A stretch of DNA of 16,832 nt from Anaerolineales bacterium UBA1429 (GCA_002329325.1 DCTX01000092.1:1-16832); one strand, 5' to 3'. Positions 8,381 through 15,586 are shown, counted from the first letter of the stretch. Notes: generated by a model not told the origin, from the sequence alone. Program-made: numbers and translations.

Positions 8381-9832
8381 ATGACCCACGCCGAGACGGT
8401 GCACAAGTACGATCTGGCAGAGCTGACCCTCCAGGGCCCCCAAGATGGCAATCCTTTCCGAGACGTGTGGCTGCGAGCGCGCTGCGTCCAGGGCAGCCGC
8501 CAGGTGCTGGTGGACGGGTTCTACGATGGCGCAGGCACCTATCGCGTGCGCTTTATGCCCGATGCCGAGGGCCCCTGGGAGATGGTCACCGAGAGCTCGT
8601 CGCCGGCGCTGGATGGTCGCCGCTACGCCTTTACCTGCATTCCGGCGCGGCCCGGGGTCCACGGTCCCGTGCGCGTGAGCGATACCTTTCACTTTCGCTT
8701 TGACGACGGCACCGCCTACTACCCCGTGGGCACCACCTGCTATGCCTGGCTGCACCAGCCCCTCGAGCTGCAGGAGCGCACCCTGGAGAGCCTGCGGGGC
8801 GCGCCCTTTAACAAGCTGCGCATGACGGTCTTTCCCAAGCACTATATCTACAACCACAACGAGCCGCCTCTATACCCGTTTGAGCGCAGTCCAGAGGGGG
8901 AGAACGACCATACGCGGCCCAACCCCGCCTTCTTCCAGCACCTGGAGAAGCGCATCGGCGAGCTGGGCGCCCTGGGCATCGAGGCGGACCTGATCCTATG
9001 GCATCCCTACGATCGCTGGGGCTATGTGCGCATGTCTCACGCCGACGATCTCCACTACCTGCGCTATGTGGTGGCGCGGCTTGCCGCCTACCGCAACGTG
9101 TGGTGGTCGATGGCCAACGAATACGATTTTACCCTGGGCTGGAAGACCATGGGCCACTGGGACGCCCTCTTTCAAGAGCTCGCCCAGCGCGACCCGTATC
9201 AGCACCTGCGCTCGATCCACAACGGCGATCTGGAAGCGAACTATGACCACACCAAGCCCTGGGTGACCCACGTCTGCATCCAGAACCCCTTTGTGCACGA
9301 GTGCAAGCGTTGGCGGCGCGCCTATGGCAAGCCCGTCATCGATGACGAGTGCGAGTACGAGGGCAACATCCCCATGCCGTGGGGCAACATCTCGGCCCAA
9401 GAGCTGGTGCACCGCTTTTGGGTGATGGCGGCCAACGGCTGCTACGCCGGCCACGGCGAGACCTATCTGAATCCAGAGGAGGTGCTGTGGTGGTCCAAGG
9501 GGGGTGAGTTGTGCGGCGAGAGCTGGCCGCGCCTGGCCTTCCTGCGCGAGGTGCTGGAGACGCTGCCCGGCGGCCTGACGCCCCTGGAGAAGGAGTGGGT
9601 CTGGAGCCGCGTCTCGGGCGGGAGCCACGGCGACTTTCGCCTGCTCTACTTTGGGCCGCATCAACCGGTCTCCTGGGGCTTTGGCCTGCCCAAGGACGTG
9701 GCCTACCGGGTGGATTGGATCGACACCTGGGAGATGACCGTTCGAACGCTGCCCAAGATCTATATCAATGCCGACGAGATCCCCCTGCCGGGCAAGCCGT
9801 ATGCGGCGGCACGCATCTGGCCCGTGGGATAG
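8381..9832 (+). CDS. DUF5060/DUF4038-type putative glycoside hydrolase
   Basis: The protein has a small N-terminal beta-sandwich of the DUF5060 type (about residues 6-75), followed by a GH-A-clan-like TIM barrel of the DUF4038 kind and a short C-terminal beta domain (about 400-483). It probably hydrolyses a glycosidic bond in an oligosaccharide. Candidate catalytic residues are N246-E247 in WWSMANEYDF (acid/base) and E323 in KPVIDDECEYEG (nucleophile), with conserved ILWHPYDRWG (206-214) and NKLRMTVFPKHY (144-155). There is no signal peptide, so it should act in the cytoplasm on imported sugars. ATG 8381 is preceded by GGGAGAAGAG at 8369-8378, a good ribosome site. It lies 132 bases after the M20 gene, with a hairpin between, so it may be a separate transcript, although no clear promoter was found. 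The substrate is unknown. Confidence 0.85.
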   Translation: MTHAETVHKYDLAELTLQGPQDGNPFRDVWLRARCVQGSRQVLVDGFYDGAGTYRVRFMPDAEGPWEMVTESSSPALDGRRYAFTCIPARPGVHGPVRVSDTFHFRFDDGTAYYPVGTTCYAWLHQPLELQERTLESLRGAPFNKLRMTVFPKHYIYNHNEPPLYPFERSPEGENDHTRPNPAFFQHLEKRIGELGALGIEADLILWHPYDRWGYVRMSHADDLHYLRYVVARLAAYRNVWWSMANEYDFTLGWKTMGHWDALFQELAQRDPYQHLRSIHNGDLEANYDHTKPWVTHVCIQNPFVHECKRWRRAYGKPVIDDECEYEGNIPMPWGNISAQELVHRFWVMAANGCYAGHGETYLNPEEVLWWSKGGELCGESWPRLAFLREVLETLPGGLTPLEKEWVWSRVSGGSHGDFRLLYFGPHQPVSWGFGLPKDVAYRVDWIDTWEMTVRTLPKIYINADEIPLPGKPYAAARIWPVG

Positions 9833-9857
9833 GCGACGTGCGGGGCTGAGCTGCTCA

Positions 9858-9887
9858 AGACGCGCTTCCTGGCGGGGAGGCGCGTCT
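9858..9887. terminator. hairpin between convergent genes, probable bidirectional terminator
   Basis: AGACGCGCTTCC (9858-9869) pairs with GGAGGCGCGTCT (9876-9887) over 12 positions with one T-G wobble, leaving a six-base loop. It sits in the 81-base gap between the converging stops of the glycoside hydrolase (9832, plus) and the CotH gene (9914, minus), where a shared terminator is expected. The plus-strand tail is CTTAAT, with only a weak T-tract. Confidence 0.65.
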
Positions 9888-9913
9888 CTTAATCTGGGCG
9901 AGGTCGGGCCGAG

Positions 9914-11557
9914 TCACTGGCTGGCTACGAAAGCCATGGCTTCCTCGTAGCATTGGGCCACCTGCGAGCTCAGGGCAGCGACGGCATCGGCAAAGGCATC
10001 CTCATCCTCCGCGTAGGGAGCGATCAGAGCGGCCGCCCTTTCGATGCGAGCCTCCATGGCGGCCGGCTCCAGCAGGCTTGCCATCTGCGCCATGTACTCC
10101 AGGTAGGCGGCGTGGTAGACGGGGTCATCCAGCAGGTAGCGGATCAGGGGCCAATCGTCTCCGACTTCCTCGCGACCCAGTGACACGCCGCGGCCGCCGG
10201 GCCCCCGCGCGATGGGCGCCCTGCCCTCAGGCGCCGGCTGGGCCTGGAAAGGTCGCCTGCCCCCCGGCATCGGTGCATCGGGTGCATCGGGCGCATCCCC
10301 GACAGGCGGCGCCCCGTTCTGCCCCTGGCCCATCGCCCTTCCTTCGTCTCCTGAGGGTGTATCGCCAAAGACCTGATTATGATCCCACGAGATCCAGGTA
10401 AGCTGCCCTGTGGCGGGATTGTCGTACAGGTAGTAGTTGTGGCTCATGGCGCCATAGGTGTCCCAATGTTTCATCGCGCCGGCCAGAGCCAGCCACTTGA
10501 GGAAGGTGTCTACATCGAACACCTTCTCCAACCCCGCACGCCACTCGGCGGCATCTGTAGTGCGCTCGTCCGCGTGAAGGGCATCGTATAGCGCCTCGAT
10601 ATCGCCCCAATCGGCCGCCTGAGCGTTGTTCTCCTTGAGGAAGCTGGCGCTGATCTGCGAGCGCGTCCCCGCCGCAAGGCTGGCGGCCGCGCCATCGGCC
10701 TCGTACATGTTCCCATCCGAGCTGCCAAAGTAGCGGGGAATCGCTGTATCGTCGACCACCTCGATGGCCACATAGAGGCCGAGATCTACCGGTCCCTGGC
10801 CATAGTCCAGCGTGACCGCATAGTAGGCCGTTCTGGATGCAGGCAGACCGGCCGCCTCCAGCAGCGCATAAGCGAGAGGATCGCGCATGTAGGTCTCGTC
10901 GGCAAAGCCATTGGCGAGCGAGAGTTGCTTGAACCCATAGAACCTTTGGTTCTTGATCTCGGGGTATTCGTCCTCAAACTCGTCAAAGTCGAGCTTGAGG
11001 GGCAGTTTGTCGGTGCCACTGCGCCAGCCGCTGGCGAGGGACGAATTCCCCTTGTAGCGCACGCCCACGTGGCGCCAGGTCTGCCCGTTGAAGGTGAGGG
11101 TGGCTTCCACCCACATGGGGTTCTCGGGCACCAGGCTCATGCCCCCGCCAAAGCCGCCCCGTCCGCCCGTGCCGCGCTGGCCCATCAGCTCCGCCAGGTT
11201 GGCCTGCATGGCCTCCCAGTCCTCCGGCTCGATGGTGAGGAGGATCTCGTTGACACGATCCTGGGGCATGACCACGGCGTAGTCGGGGGCGGCCTCGCTG
11301 CCGTGGGAGGCGGCATCCCAGCCTTCGGGGCGCGCGGCGTCGGCCGGCGGCGCCACTGTCGCCGTCGGCCGGGCGGCGCTGCTCGTCGGCTGGATCGCCG
11401 GCGCCACTTCGCCCAGGCCGGCGTCCTCGGTCGGGTCTGCCCAGGCGCCGGGCGTAGCCACCGGCGCGCACCCAACAGCCGCCAGCAGGATCAAGAAGAA
11501 GACCAGCGAACGAATGTAGCTTGACATGTGTCTATCAAGCGCAGAGCTAGTGTGCAT
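9914..11557 (-). CDS. CotH-kinase family lipoprotein
   Basis: This is a secreted atypical kinase of the CotH family. Spore-coat relatives phosphorylate coat proteins, but there is no sign of sporulation here, so an envelope protein or other target is more likely. Residues about 12-30 form a lipoprotein signal (hydrophobic SLVFFLILLAAVG, then lipidated C30), placing the enzyme outside the membrane. Family motifs are GVRYKGNSSLA (165-175), KLPLKLDFDEF, LANGFADETYMRD (214-226), DGNMYEADG (281-289), HNYYLYDNP (373-381) and SWDHNQVFGD (390-399, with D392 a probable metal/catalytic residue). A Pro/Gly/Ala-rich insert follows (about 400-466). GAGGG eight bases upstream supports ATG 11557, giving 547 aa and an 11-base overlap with the DUF4956 gene. 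ATG 11527 gives a more compact signal peptide but has no ribosome site. It is the last gene of the VTC-DUF4956-CotH operon. Confidence 0.9.
   Translation of the reverse strand: MHTSSALDRHMSSYIRSLVFFLILLAAVGCAPVATPGAWADPTEDAGLGEVAPAIQPTSSAARPTATVAPPADAARPEGWDAASHGSEAAPDYAVVMPQDRVNEILLTIEPEDWEAMQANLAELMGQRGTGGRGGFGGGMSLVPENPMWVEATLTFNGQTWRHVGVRYKGNSSLASGWRSGTDKLPLKLDFDEFEDEYPEIKNQRFYGFKQLSLANGFADETYMRDPLAYALLEAAGLPASRTAYYAVTLDYGQGPVDLGLYVAIEVVDDTAIPRYFGSSDGNMYEADGAAASLAAGTRSQISASFLKENNAQAADWGDIEALYDALHADERTTDAAEWRAGLEKVFDVDTFLKWLALAGAMKHWDTYGAMSHNYYLYDNPATGQLTWISWDHNQVFGDTPSGDEGRAMGQGQNGAPPVGDAPDAPDAPMPGGRRPFQAQPAPEGRAPIARGPGGRGVSLGREEVGDDWPLIRYLLDDPVYHAAYLEYMAQMASLLEPAAMEARIERAAALIAPYAEDEDAFADAVAALSSQVAQCYEEAMAFVASQ
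10272..10298 (-). repeat. three 9-bp tandem repeats inside the CotH gene
   Basis: GGTGCATCG occurs twice in tandem (10272-10280 and 10281-10289), followed by a third unit with two changes (10290-10298). On the coding strand this gives a repeated Asp-Ala-Pro tripeptide in the low-complexity insert downstream of the kinase metal motif. A nine-base unit can expand or contract without breaking the frame. Confidence 0.75.
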
Positions 11558-12188
11558 CGTGCCGGCCCTCATCGGAGGGAGCCTCCGGCCCCGACCCGTC
11601 TCGCGCCTGGCCACGAGGCCTGCCATAGTACACCCGCAGCACCGCCGTGTCGTTCACCAGGTCTATGCTGGTCACCTCTACCGCGTGCACGGGCAGCCCC
11701 GTGCGCGTGCGCAGATCGGCCAACAGGAGGGCGCGATTCTCCGGTGTGATGAGGCCGATCTTCTCATAGGCGACCTTGATGCTCTCCTGAAAGCGAAAGC
11801 CCCAGCCCTTCTCCAGCACGTACAGGATCGCCACCATCAAGGCGTTGGCCGCCAGCAGGTGAGGGATGTCGCCCGCCTGGACCATCAGGGCGTTGATCAC
11901 CGGTAGGGCGATGATGACAAAGAGATAGGTCATCTCGCGGATCGGGATCGGGTCGGTGCGGTAGCGCAGCACCGAAAAGATGGCAAAGAGGCCAAAGCCG
12001 ACGCCCACCCCGAGCTGAACGCCGGAGAGGAGCGACATGACAAAGTAGAGGATCGCGCTAAAGGCGATAAAGGTAAAGACGTAGCTCTTTTCTTGGGTGG
12101 CGGGATAGTAGATCAGGCGCACGATGAGGGCGGCCACCGCCAGGTTGAACAAGGCCCCGATCGCAAAGCTAGCGAATCCACTCCACAT
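11547..12188 (-). CDS. DUF4956 membrane protein
   Basis: This 213-residue integral membrane protein is of the DUF4956 family, whose function is not established. About four hydrophobic segments cover residues 6-27, 36-75, 86-104 and 110-124. The loop FSVLRYRTDPIPIREMTYLF (71-90) is the family signature. A soluble, probably cytosolic C-terminal domain follows (about 130-195), with a charged tail. ATG 12188 has an excellent GGAGGAG six bases upstream. The gene overlaps the VTC-domain gene by 20 bases and the CotH gene by 11 bases (with the start chosen there), so the three are translationally coupled. DUF4956 genes are known to travel with VTC-domain and CotH genes. By analogy with the membrane part of eukaryotic VTC complexes, a role as membrane anchor or polymer channel is my inference only. 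Confidence 0.9.
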   Translation of the reverse strand: MWSGFASFAIGALFNLAVAALIVRLIYYPATQEKSYVFTFIAFSAILYFVMSLLSGVQLGVGVGFGLFAIFSVLRYRTDPIPIREMTYLFVIIALPVINALMVQAGDIPHLLAANALMVAILYVLEKGWGFRFQESIKVAYEKIGLITPENRALLLADLRTRTGLPVHAVEVTSIDLVNDTAVLRVYYGRPRGQARDGSGPEAPSDEGRHDAH

Positions 12189-13020
12189 GCAGTTCTCCTC
12201 CGTTGCGTTGCTGGATCAGCCGCAGTTGGCGATGGAAACGGTTGTGCCGCACCTCTGGCCAAAGCAGCGAGATCCCGATACAGTACTTGCTCAGGCTGGT
12301 GGGGCGCACCCCCCAGGCCCGCATCTGCTGGATCGAAGGCGTATCGCGACGCTGGCGGGCCTGCTTGATCTCGACGATCACGATCCTGGATAGCTCCAGC
12401 GCCCCTTGCTCGCCCCACAGGCGCAGCCCCAGGTCCAGGGTCAGGCGCTCCTGGTGCCGCTGGCTGACCAGGGTGATGCGCCAGAAGTCGTTGCCCAGCG
12501 TGGGCACAAGCTCTGGCAAGGCGCTGAACTGGCCAGCGAGCTGCCTCTCGATGAACAGCCGGGCCGAAGGGGTGAGCTCGGTCAGGGGCCGCGCCAGCTC
12601 GCGCCGCACTTTTTCCGTGGTGCGCCTGCGGGTGTGCAGCTTGACCTCCAGAAACGATTGGCCGGTCGCCAGATAGCTGCGACAGCGCACCTTGTATCGC
12701 TTGCGTCGCCCGTTGTGGTGCATCTGGTAAAGCGCCAGATCGGGCGTATCCCAGTACAACGTGCGATAAGGGTGCGCACGCACGCCGTCGATCTCCAGCA
12801 GGGCATAGTCGGCGCGTAGCGCGGCCAGCAGCGGCGACAACTGCCGCGAGGAGAGCACGTACTTGGTGTCGGTGCGCCTGAGCAGCGTCAGCGAGCCCAG
12901 ATCCTCCAGGCTGCAGGGAGCAAACGCGGCCAGCCCCTGAGTCAGCGCAGGGTCGTGGGAGCGAGGGGAGAACCTCAAGGGCTCTCGGGCCAGGTCCTGA
13001 ACGAGTGCAATGCGCTTCAG
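12169..13020 (-). CDS. VTC-domain protein, putative polyphosphate polymerase
   Basis: The product belongs to the VTC tunnel-domain (triphosphate tunnel metalloenzyme-like) family, which in yeast makes polyphosphate from ATP. Signatures are RTDTKYVL (49-56), LYWDTPDL (88-95), HHNGRRKRYKVRCRSY (101-116), FLEVKLH (124-130), RLTLDLGL (192-199), VEIKQ (216-220) and SKYC (244-247). The basic residues and E125, E217 and K245 are the expected tunnel-lining phosphate and metal contacts. The open frame extends to an ATG at 13209, but that start lies upstream of the likely promoter (13072-13103) and codes an unlikely N-terminus. GGGGAGGAG ends five bases before a CTG at 13020, giving 283 aa, close to the family length. 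ATT at 13011 is an alternative start. It is the first gene of the VTC-DUF4956-CotH operon. The enzyme is probably cytosolic. Polymer synthesis is inferred from the family. Confidence 0.82.
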   Translation of the reverse strand: MKRIALVQDLAREPLRFSPRSHDPALTQGLAAFAPCSLEDLGSLTLLRRTDTKYVLSSRQLSPLLAALRADYALLEIDGVRAHPYRTLYWDTPDLALYQMHHNGRRKRYKVRCRSYLATGQSFLEVKLHTRRRTTEKVRRELARPLTELTPSARLFIERQLAGQFSALPELVPTLGNDFWRITLVSQRHQERLTLDLGLRLWGEQGALELSRIVIVEIKQARQRRDTPSIQQMRAWGVRPTSLSKYCIGISLLWPEVRHNRFHRQLRLIQQRNGGELHVEWIR

Positions 13021-13071
13021 ATGTCTCCTCCCCTCGGGCGAGTCAAACGCGCCGGGCCGGTGGCTGCCCCC

Positions 13072-13103
13072 AGTATAGCCGGAAATCGTGAAGAAAGTGT
13101 CAA
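13072..13103 (-). promoter_or_regulatory. promoter candidate for the VTC-DUF4956-CotH operon
   Basis: On the minus strand, a perfect TTGACA (13103-13098) precedes TATACT (13077-13072, 5 of 6) by 20 bases. The boxes are excellent but the spacer is about three bases longer than ideal, so an activator or a different -35 pairing is possible. The expected transcript start, near 13065, is downstream of the ATG at 13209 and upstream of the Shine-Dalgarno at about 13025-13033, which supports a start for the VTC gene near 13020. Confidence 0.5.
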
Positions 13104-13189
13104 GGCGGGGTTGCTGTGGCGAGGAGCCGCCGCCAAAGAAGGCACGGGCCACGGGCCCACGCCCAGAAGCGTCTCTTGCGTACGCGGTT

Positions 13190-13217
13190 TTGTCAGATGG
13201 CGGGCTCATGGTATGCT
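13190..13217 (+). promoter_or_regulatory. sigma70-like promoter for the topoisomerase gene
   Basis: TTGTCA at 13190-13195 (5 of 6) and TATGCT at 13212-13217 (4 of 6) are separated by 16 bases. The start of transcription would be near 13224, giving a leader of about 59 bases before the TTG start at 13283. It is back to back with the minus-strand promoter at 13072-13103. The 262 bases from 13021 to 13282 hold these two promoters and no gene that I can support. Confidence 0.55.
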
Positions 13218-13282
13218 AAAAGATAGACTATGCGCATGACCATAGGTACCACGCCTATACGGAATCAGGGAGCAAGGATCCA

Positions 13283-15508
13283 TTGCTAGAGCAGCTTGTC
13301 CATAACGGCGTCATCGTGCCCGATCCCCCCGTTCCTCCGGGGCTATCGATCACGGCCCGTGGGCGCCAGATCGCGCTGACGCCCAAGCAAGAGGAGATGG
13401 CCTTGGCCTGGGCCAGGAAGAAGGACACCGTCTATGTCGAGGACGAGGTGTTCGTGGCCAACTTTATGGCGGACTTTTCTCAGGCCCTGGGCATCGAGCC
13501 GCCCCTGACCCTGGAAGAGGTGGACCTGAGCGCCTACTATGCCCTGGTGGACGAGGAGCGCCGCCAGAGAGAGGCGCTGACGCCCCAGGAACGCAAGGAG
13601 CAGGCGGCAGCCCGCAGGCAGGTGCGCGAGGAGCTCAAGGCCCGCTACGGCTATGCCATCGTCAACGGCCAGCGGGTCGAGCTGGGCACCTACATGGTGG
13701 AGCCCAGCGGCATCTTTATGGGGCGCGGCCAGCACCCGCTGCGTGGCCGCTGGAAAGAGGGCGCCAGCCAGGAGGACATCACCCTGAACTATGGCCCCCA
13801 CCCGGAGGAGATGGAAGGGCGTTGGGCTGAGGTGCTCTGGCAGCCCGAGTCGCTCTGGGTCGCCCGCTGGAAAGACAAGCTCAGCGGCAAGCTCAAGTAC
13901 ATCTGGCTCAGCGATACGGCGCCCGTCAAGCAGCGACGCGAAGCGCAAAAGTTCGATCAGGCGCTGCGCCTGGACGGCCGCCTGGACGACGTGCGCCAGG
14001 CCATCGAGCGCGGCCTGGTGGCCGAAAGCCCCCGCGACCGCATGGTCGCCACGGCCTGCTACCTGATCGATCACCTGTGCCTGCGCGTGGGTGACGAGAA
14101 AGAGGCCGACGAGGCCGACACCGTGGGCGCCACCACGCTGCGCCCCGAACATGTGACGCTGCACGAGGACGGCAGCGTCGAGTTCCGCTTCTTGGGCAAA
14201 GACTCTGTCGAGTGGCACAAGACGATCCGGCCGCCCCAGGTGGTTTATGACAACCTGGCCGAGCTGATCCTGCACGCCCGGCCCTCCAGCACGTCGGTGG
14301 AGAACGGGGGCAACGCCCGCGGCCTGCCCCAGCTCTTTCCTGACATCGCCAGCCGGGACGTGAACGCCTTCCTTTCGCGCATCATCCCCCGGCTATCGGC
14401 CAAGATGTTCCGCACCTACCACGCCACCAAGGCGGTGGAGCGCAGCCTGGGCCGGTCGGGCGTCAAGCGCGAACATCCCGAGTACCGCAAGTGGGAGGCG
14501 GCCAGCGTCGCCAACCTGGTCGCAGCCGAGCTCTGCAACCACACCAAGCAGGTACGGGGCAACTGGGAGAGCGCGCGGGAGCGTTACGAGCAGCGCATCG
14601 CCAGGGCCCAGGAGCGCATTGACCGCTATCGAGAGCAGGTGGCCGGCTATCAGGCGCGGCACGAGGAACTCAAGCAGGAGGCGCGCCAGGCCGAAGAGGA
14701 CGCCCCCACCGAGGAGCGCAAGAGCGCCCTGCGCCAGCGGTATGCCAGACAGCTGGCGACGGCCTGGCGCCGCGTGGGGACGGCTCGCGAACGGCTCGCG
14801 CGGGCGGAGGACGCCCAGGGCAAGATCCGCGCCCAGCTCGCCATCGCCCAGCGCAAACGCCGCTGGAACACCAACACCAGCCTCAGATCGTACATCGACC
14901 CGCGGGTGTACCATCGCTGGGGCCAGGCGGTGGACTATGATGCGCTCAACAGCTTTTACCCGACGACATTGCGCCGCAAGTACGCCTGGGTGCAACATCT
15001 CGTGGATGAGGACGAGGCAGAGCCGGGCATCGAGATTCGCCCCTGTATGCCCAGCGACCTGGGCGGCGTCCTGCACCTCTTGCGCCTGGTGGCCGTGGCC
15101 GAGGACGGGCCGCCCGCTGGCCTGCCCCTGGAGCGTGAGGCCCTGGGCGAGCGCATCCTGCCCGATCTGGAGAAGGATTGGCGCGAGACGGTGATCGCCC
15201 TGGGCGACGACGATCAGGTCGTGGCCCTGGGCATCCTGGGGCCCGTCCGCATGGCGGAGGAGCAGCCCCTGGTGGATTGCCTGGCATTGATCCATCCGGA
15301 CTATCGCGACGAGGCCACCGCCGAGGCCCTCGCCGCCGAGCTGGCCCAGCGTTTCGAGCGCTTTGCCTTGATGCACCCTCGCAAGCGCTCCGAACCGCCC
15401 TATCTCCTGGCCCCCTGCGATGCCGGGTGGTACAGCCTCGCGCCCGGCGTGGCCGAGCTCCTGGATCTGGCGGACGATGAATCCGAGGACGAAGACGCGC
15501 CGGCCTGA
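13283..15508 (+). CDS. eukaryote-type DNA topoisomerase IB with C-terminal GNAT-like domain
   Basis: This enzyme nicks one DNA strand through a 3'-phosphotyrosine and relaxes supercoils. The 741-residue protein follows the eukaryotic Top1 plan without its charged N-terminal extension. Residues 1-210 are the N-terminal core (GRGQHPLRG at 147-155, EDITLN, SGKLKYIWL). Residues 211-425 are the catalytic core. Residues 430-525 form a charged, helical coiled-coil linker, and 528-580 the C-terminal domain. All five catalytic residues are present: R268 (LCLRVGDEKE), K306 (FLGKDS), R377 (MFRTYHA), H420 (LCNHTKQ) and Y537 (TSLRSYIDPRV), equivalent to human R488, K532, R590, H632 and Y723. RRKYAWVQHLVDEDE (565-578) matches the eukaryotic C-terminus. 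Residues 583-700 are an added GNAT-like fold. The start is TTG, with AAGGA at 13274-13278, and no in-frame ATG lies between the promoter and this codon. Characterised bacterial TopIB enzymes are the much shorter poxvirus-like form. Confidence 0.92.
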   Translation: MLEQLVHNGVIVPDPPVPPGLSITARGRQIALTPKQEEMALAWARKKDTVYVEDEVFVANFMADFSQALGIEPPLTLEEVDLSAYYALVDEERRQREALTPQERKEQAAARRQVREELKARYGYAIVNGQRVELGTYMVEPSGIFMGRGQHPLRGRWKEGASQEDITLNYGPHPEEMEGRWAEVLWQPESLWVARWKDKLSGKLKYIWLSDTAPVKQRREAQKFDQALRLDGRLDDVRQAIERGLVAESPRDRMVATACYLIDHLCLRVGDEKEADEADTVGATTLRPEHVTLHEDGSVEFRFLGKDSVEWHKTIRPPQVVYDNLAELILHARPSSTSVENGGNARGLPQLFPDIASRDVNAFLSRIIPRLSAKMFRTYHATKAVERSLGRSGVKREHPEYRKWEAASVANLVAAELCNHTKQVRGNWESARERYEQRIARAQERIDRYREQVAGYQARHEELKQEARQAEEDAPTEERKSALRQRYARQLATAWRRVGTARERLARAEDAQGKIRAQLAIAQRKRRWNTNTSLRSYIDPRVYHRWGQAVDYDALNSFYPTTLRRKYAWVQHLVDEDEAEPGIEIRPCMPSDLGGVLHLLRLVAVAEDGPPAGLPLEREALGERILPDLEKDWRETVIALGDDDQVVALGILGPVRMAEEQPLVDCLALIHPDYRDEATAEALAAELAQRFERFALMHPRKRSEPPYLLAPCDAGWYSLAPGVAELLDLADDESEDEDAPA

Positions 15509-15556
15509 GCCAGACCGGCGCACCGTATACAGGACGTAAAATCCATCTCGAAAAGC

Positions 15557-15586
15557 TTGCTATGCAGACGCTCTCTCCCTTATACT
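15557..15586 (+). promoter_or_regulatory. promoter for the LysW-like gene
   Basis: TTGCTA at 15557-15562 (4 of 6) and TATACT at 15581-15586 (5 of 6) are separated by 18 bases. Transcription would start near 15593, about 44 bases before the ATG at 15637. This suggests the small gene is expressed separately from the topoisomerase, whose stop is 128 bases upstream. No terminator hairpin was seen in that gap. Confidence 0.6.

Noticed and set aside
13021..13209. Upstream part of the VTC frame from ATG 13209 to the CTG at 13020
   Set aside because: It spans the probable promoter, has no Shine-Dalgarno and encodes Ser/Gly/Arg-rich sequence outside the VTC domain. I treat it as leader or intergenic DNA.
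12955..13239. 94-residue plus-strand open frame before the topoisomerase
   Set aside because: It overlaps the VTC 5' end and the promoter region and has no family resemblance or ribosome site.
14393..15523. 376-residue open frame antisense to the topoisomerase C-terminus
   Set aside because: The sense strand encodes the conserved catalytic tyrosine motif and linker. The antisense frame shows no recognisable domain.
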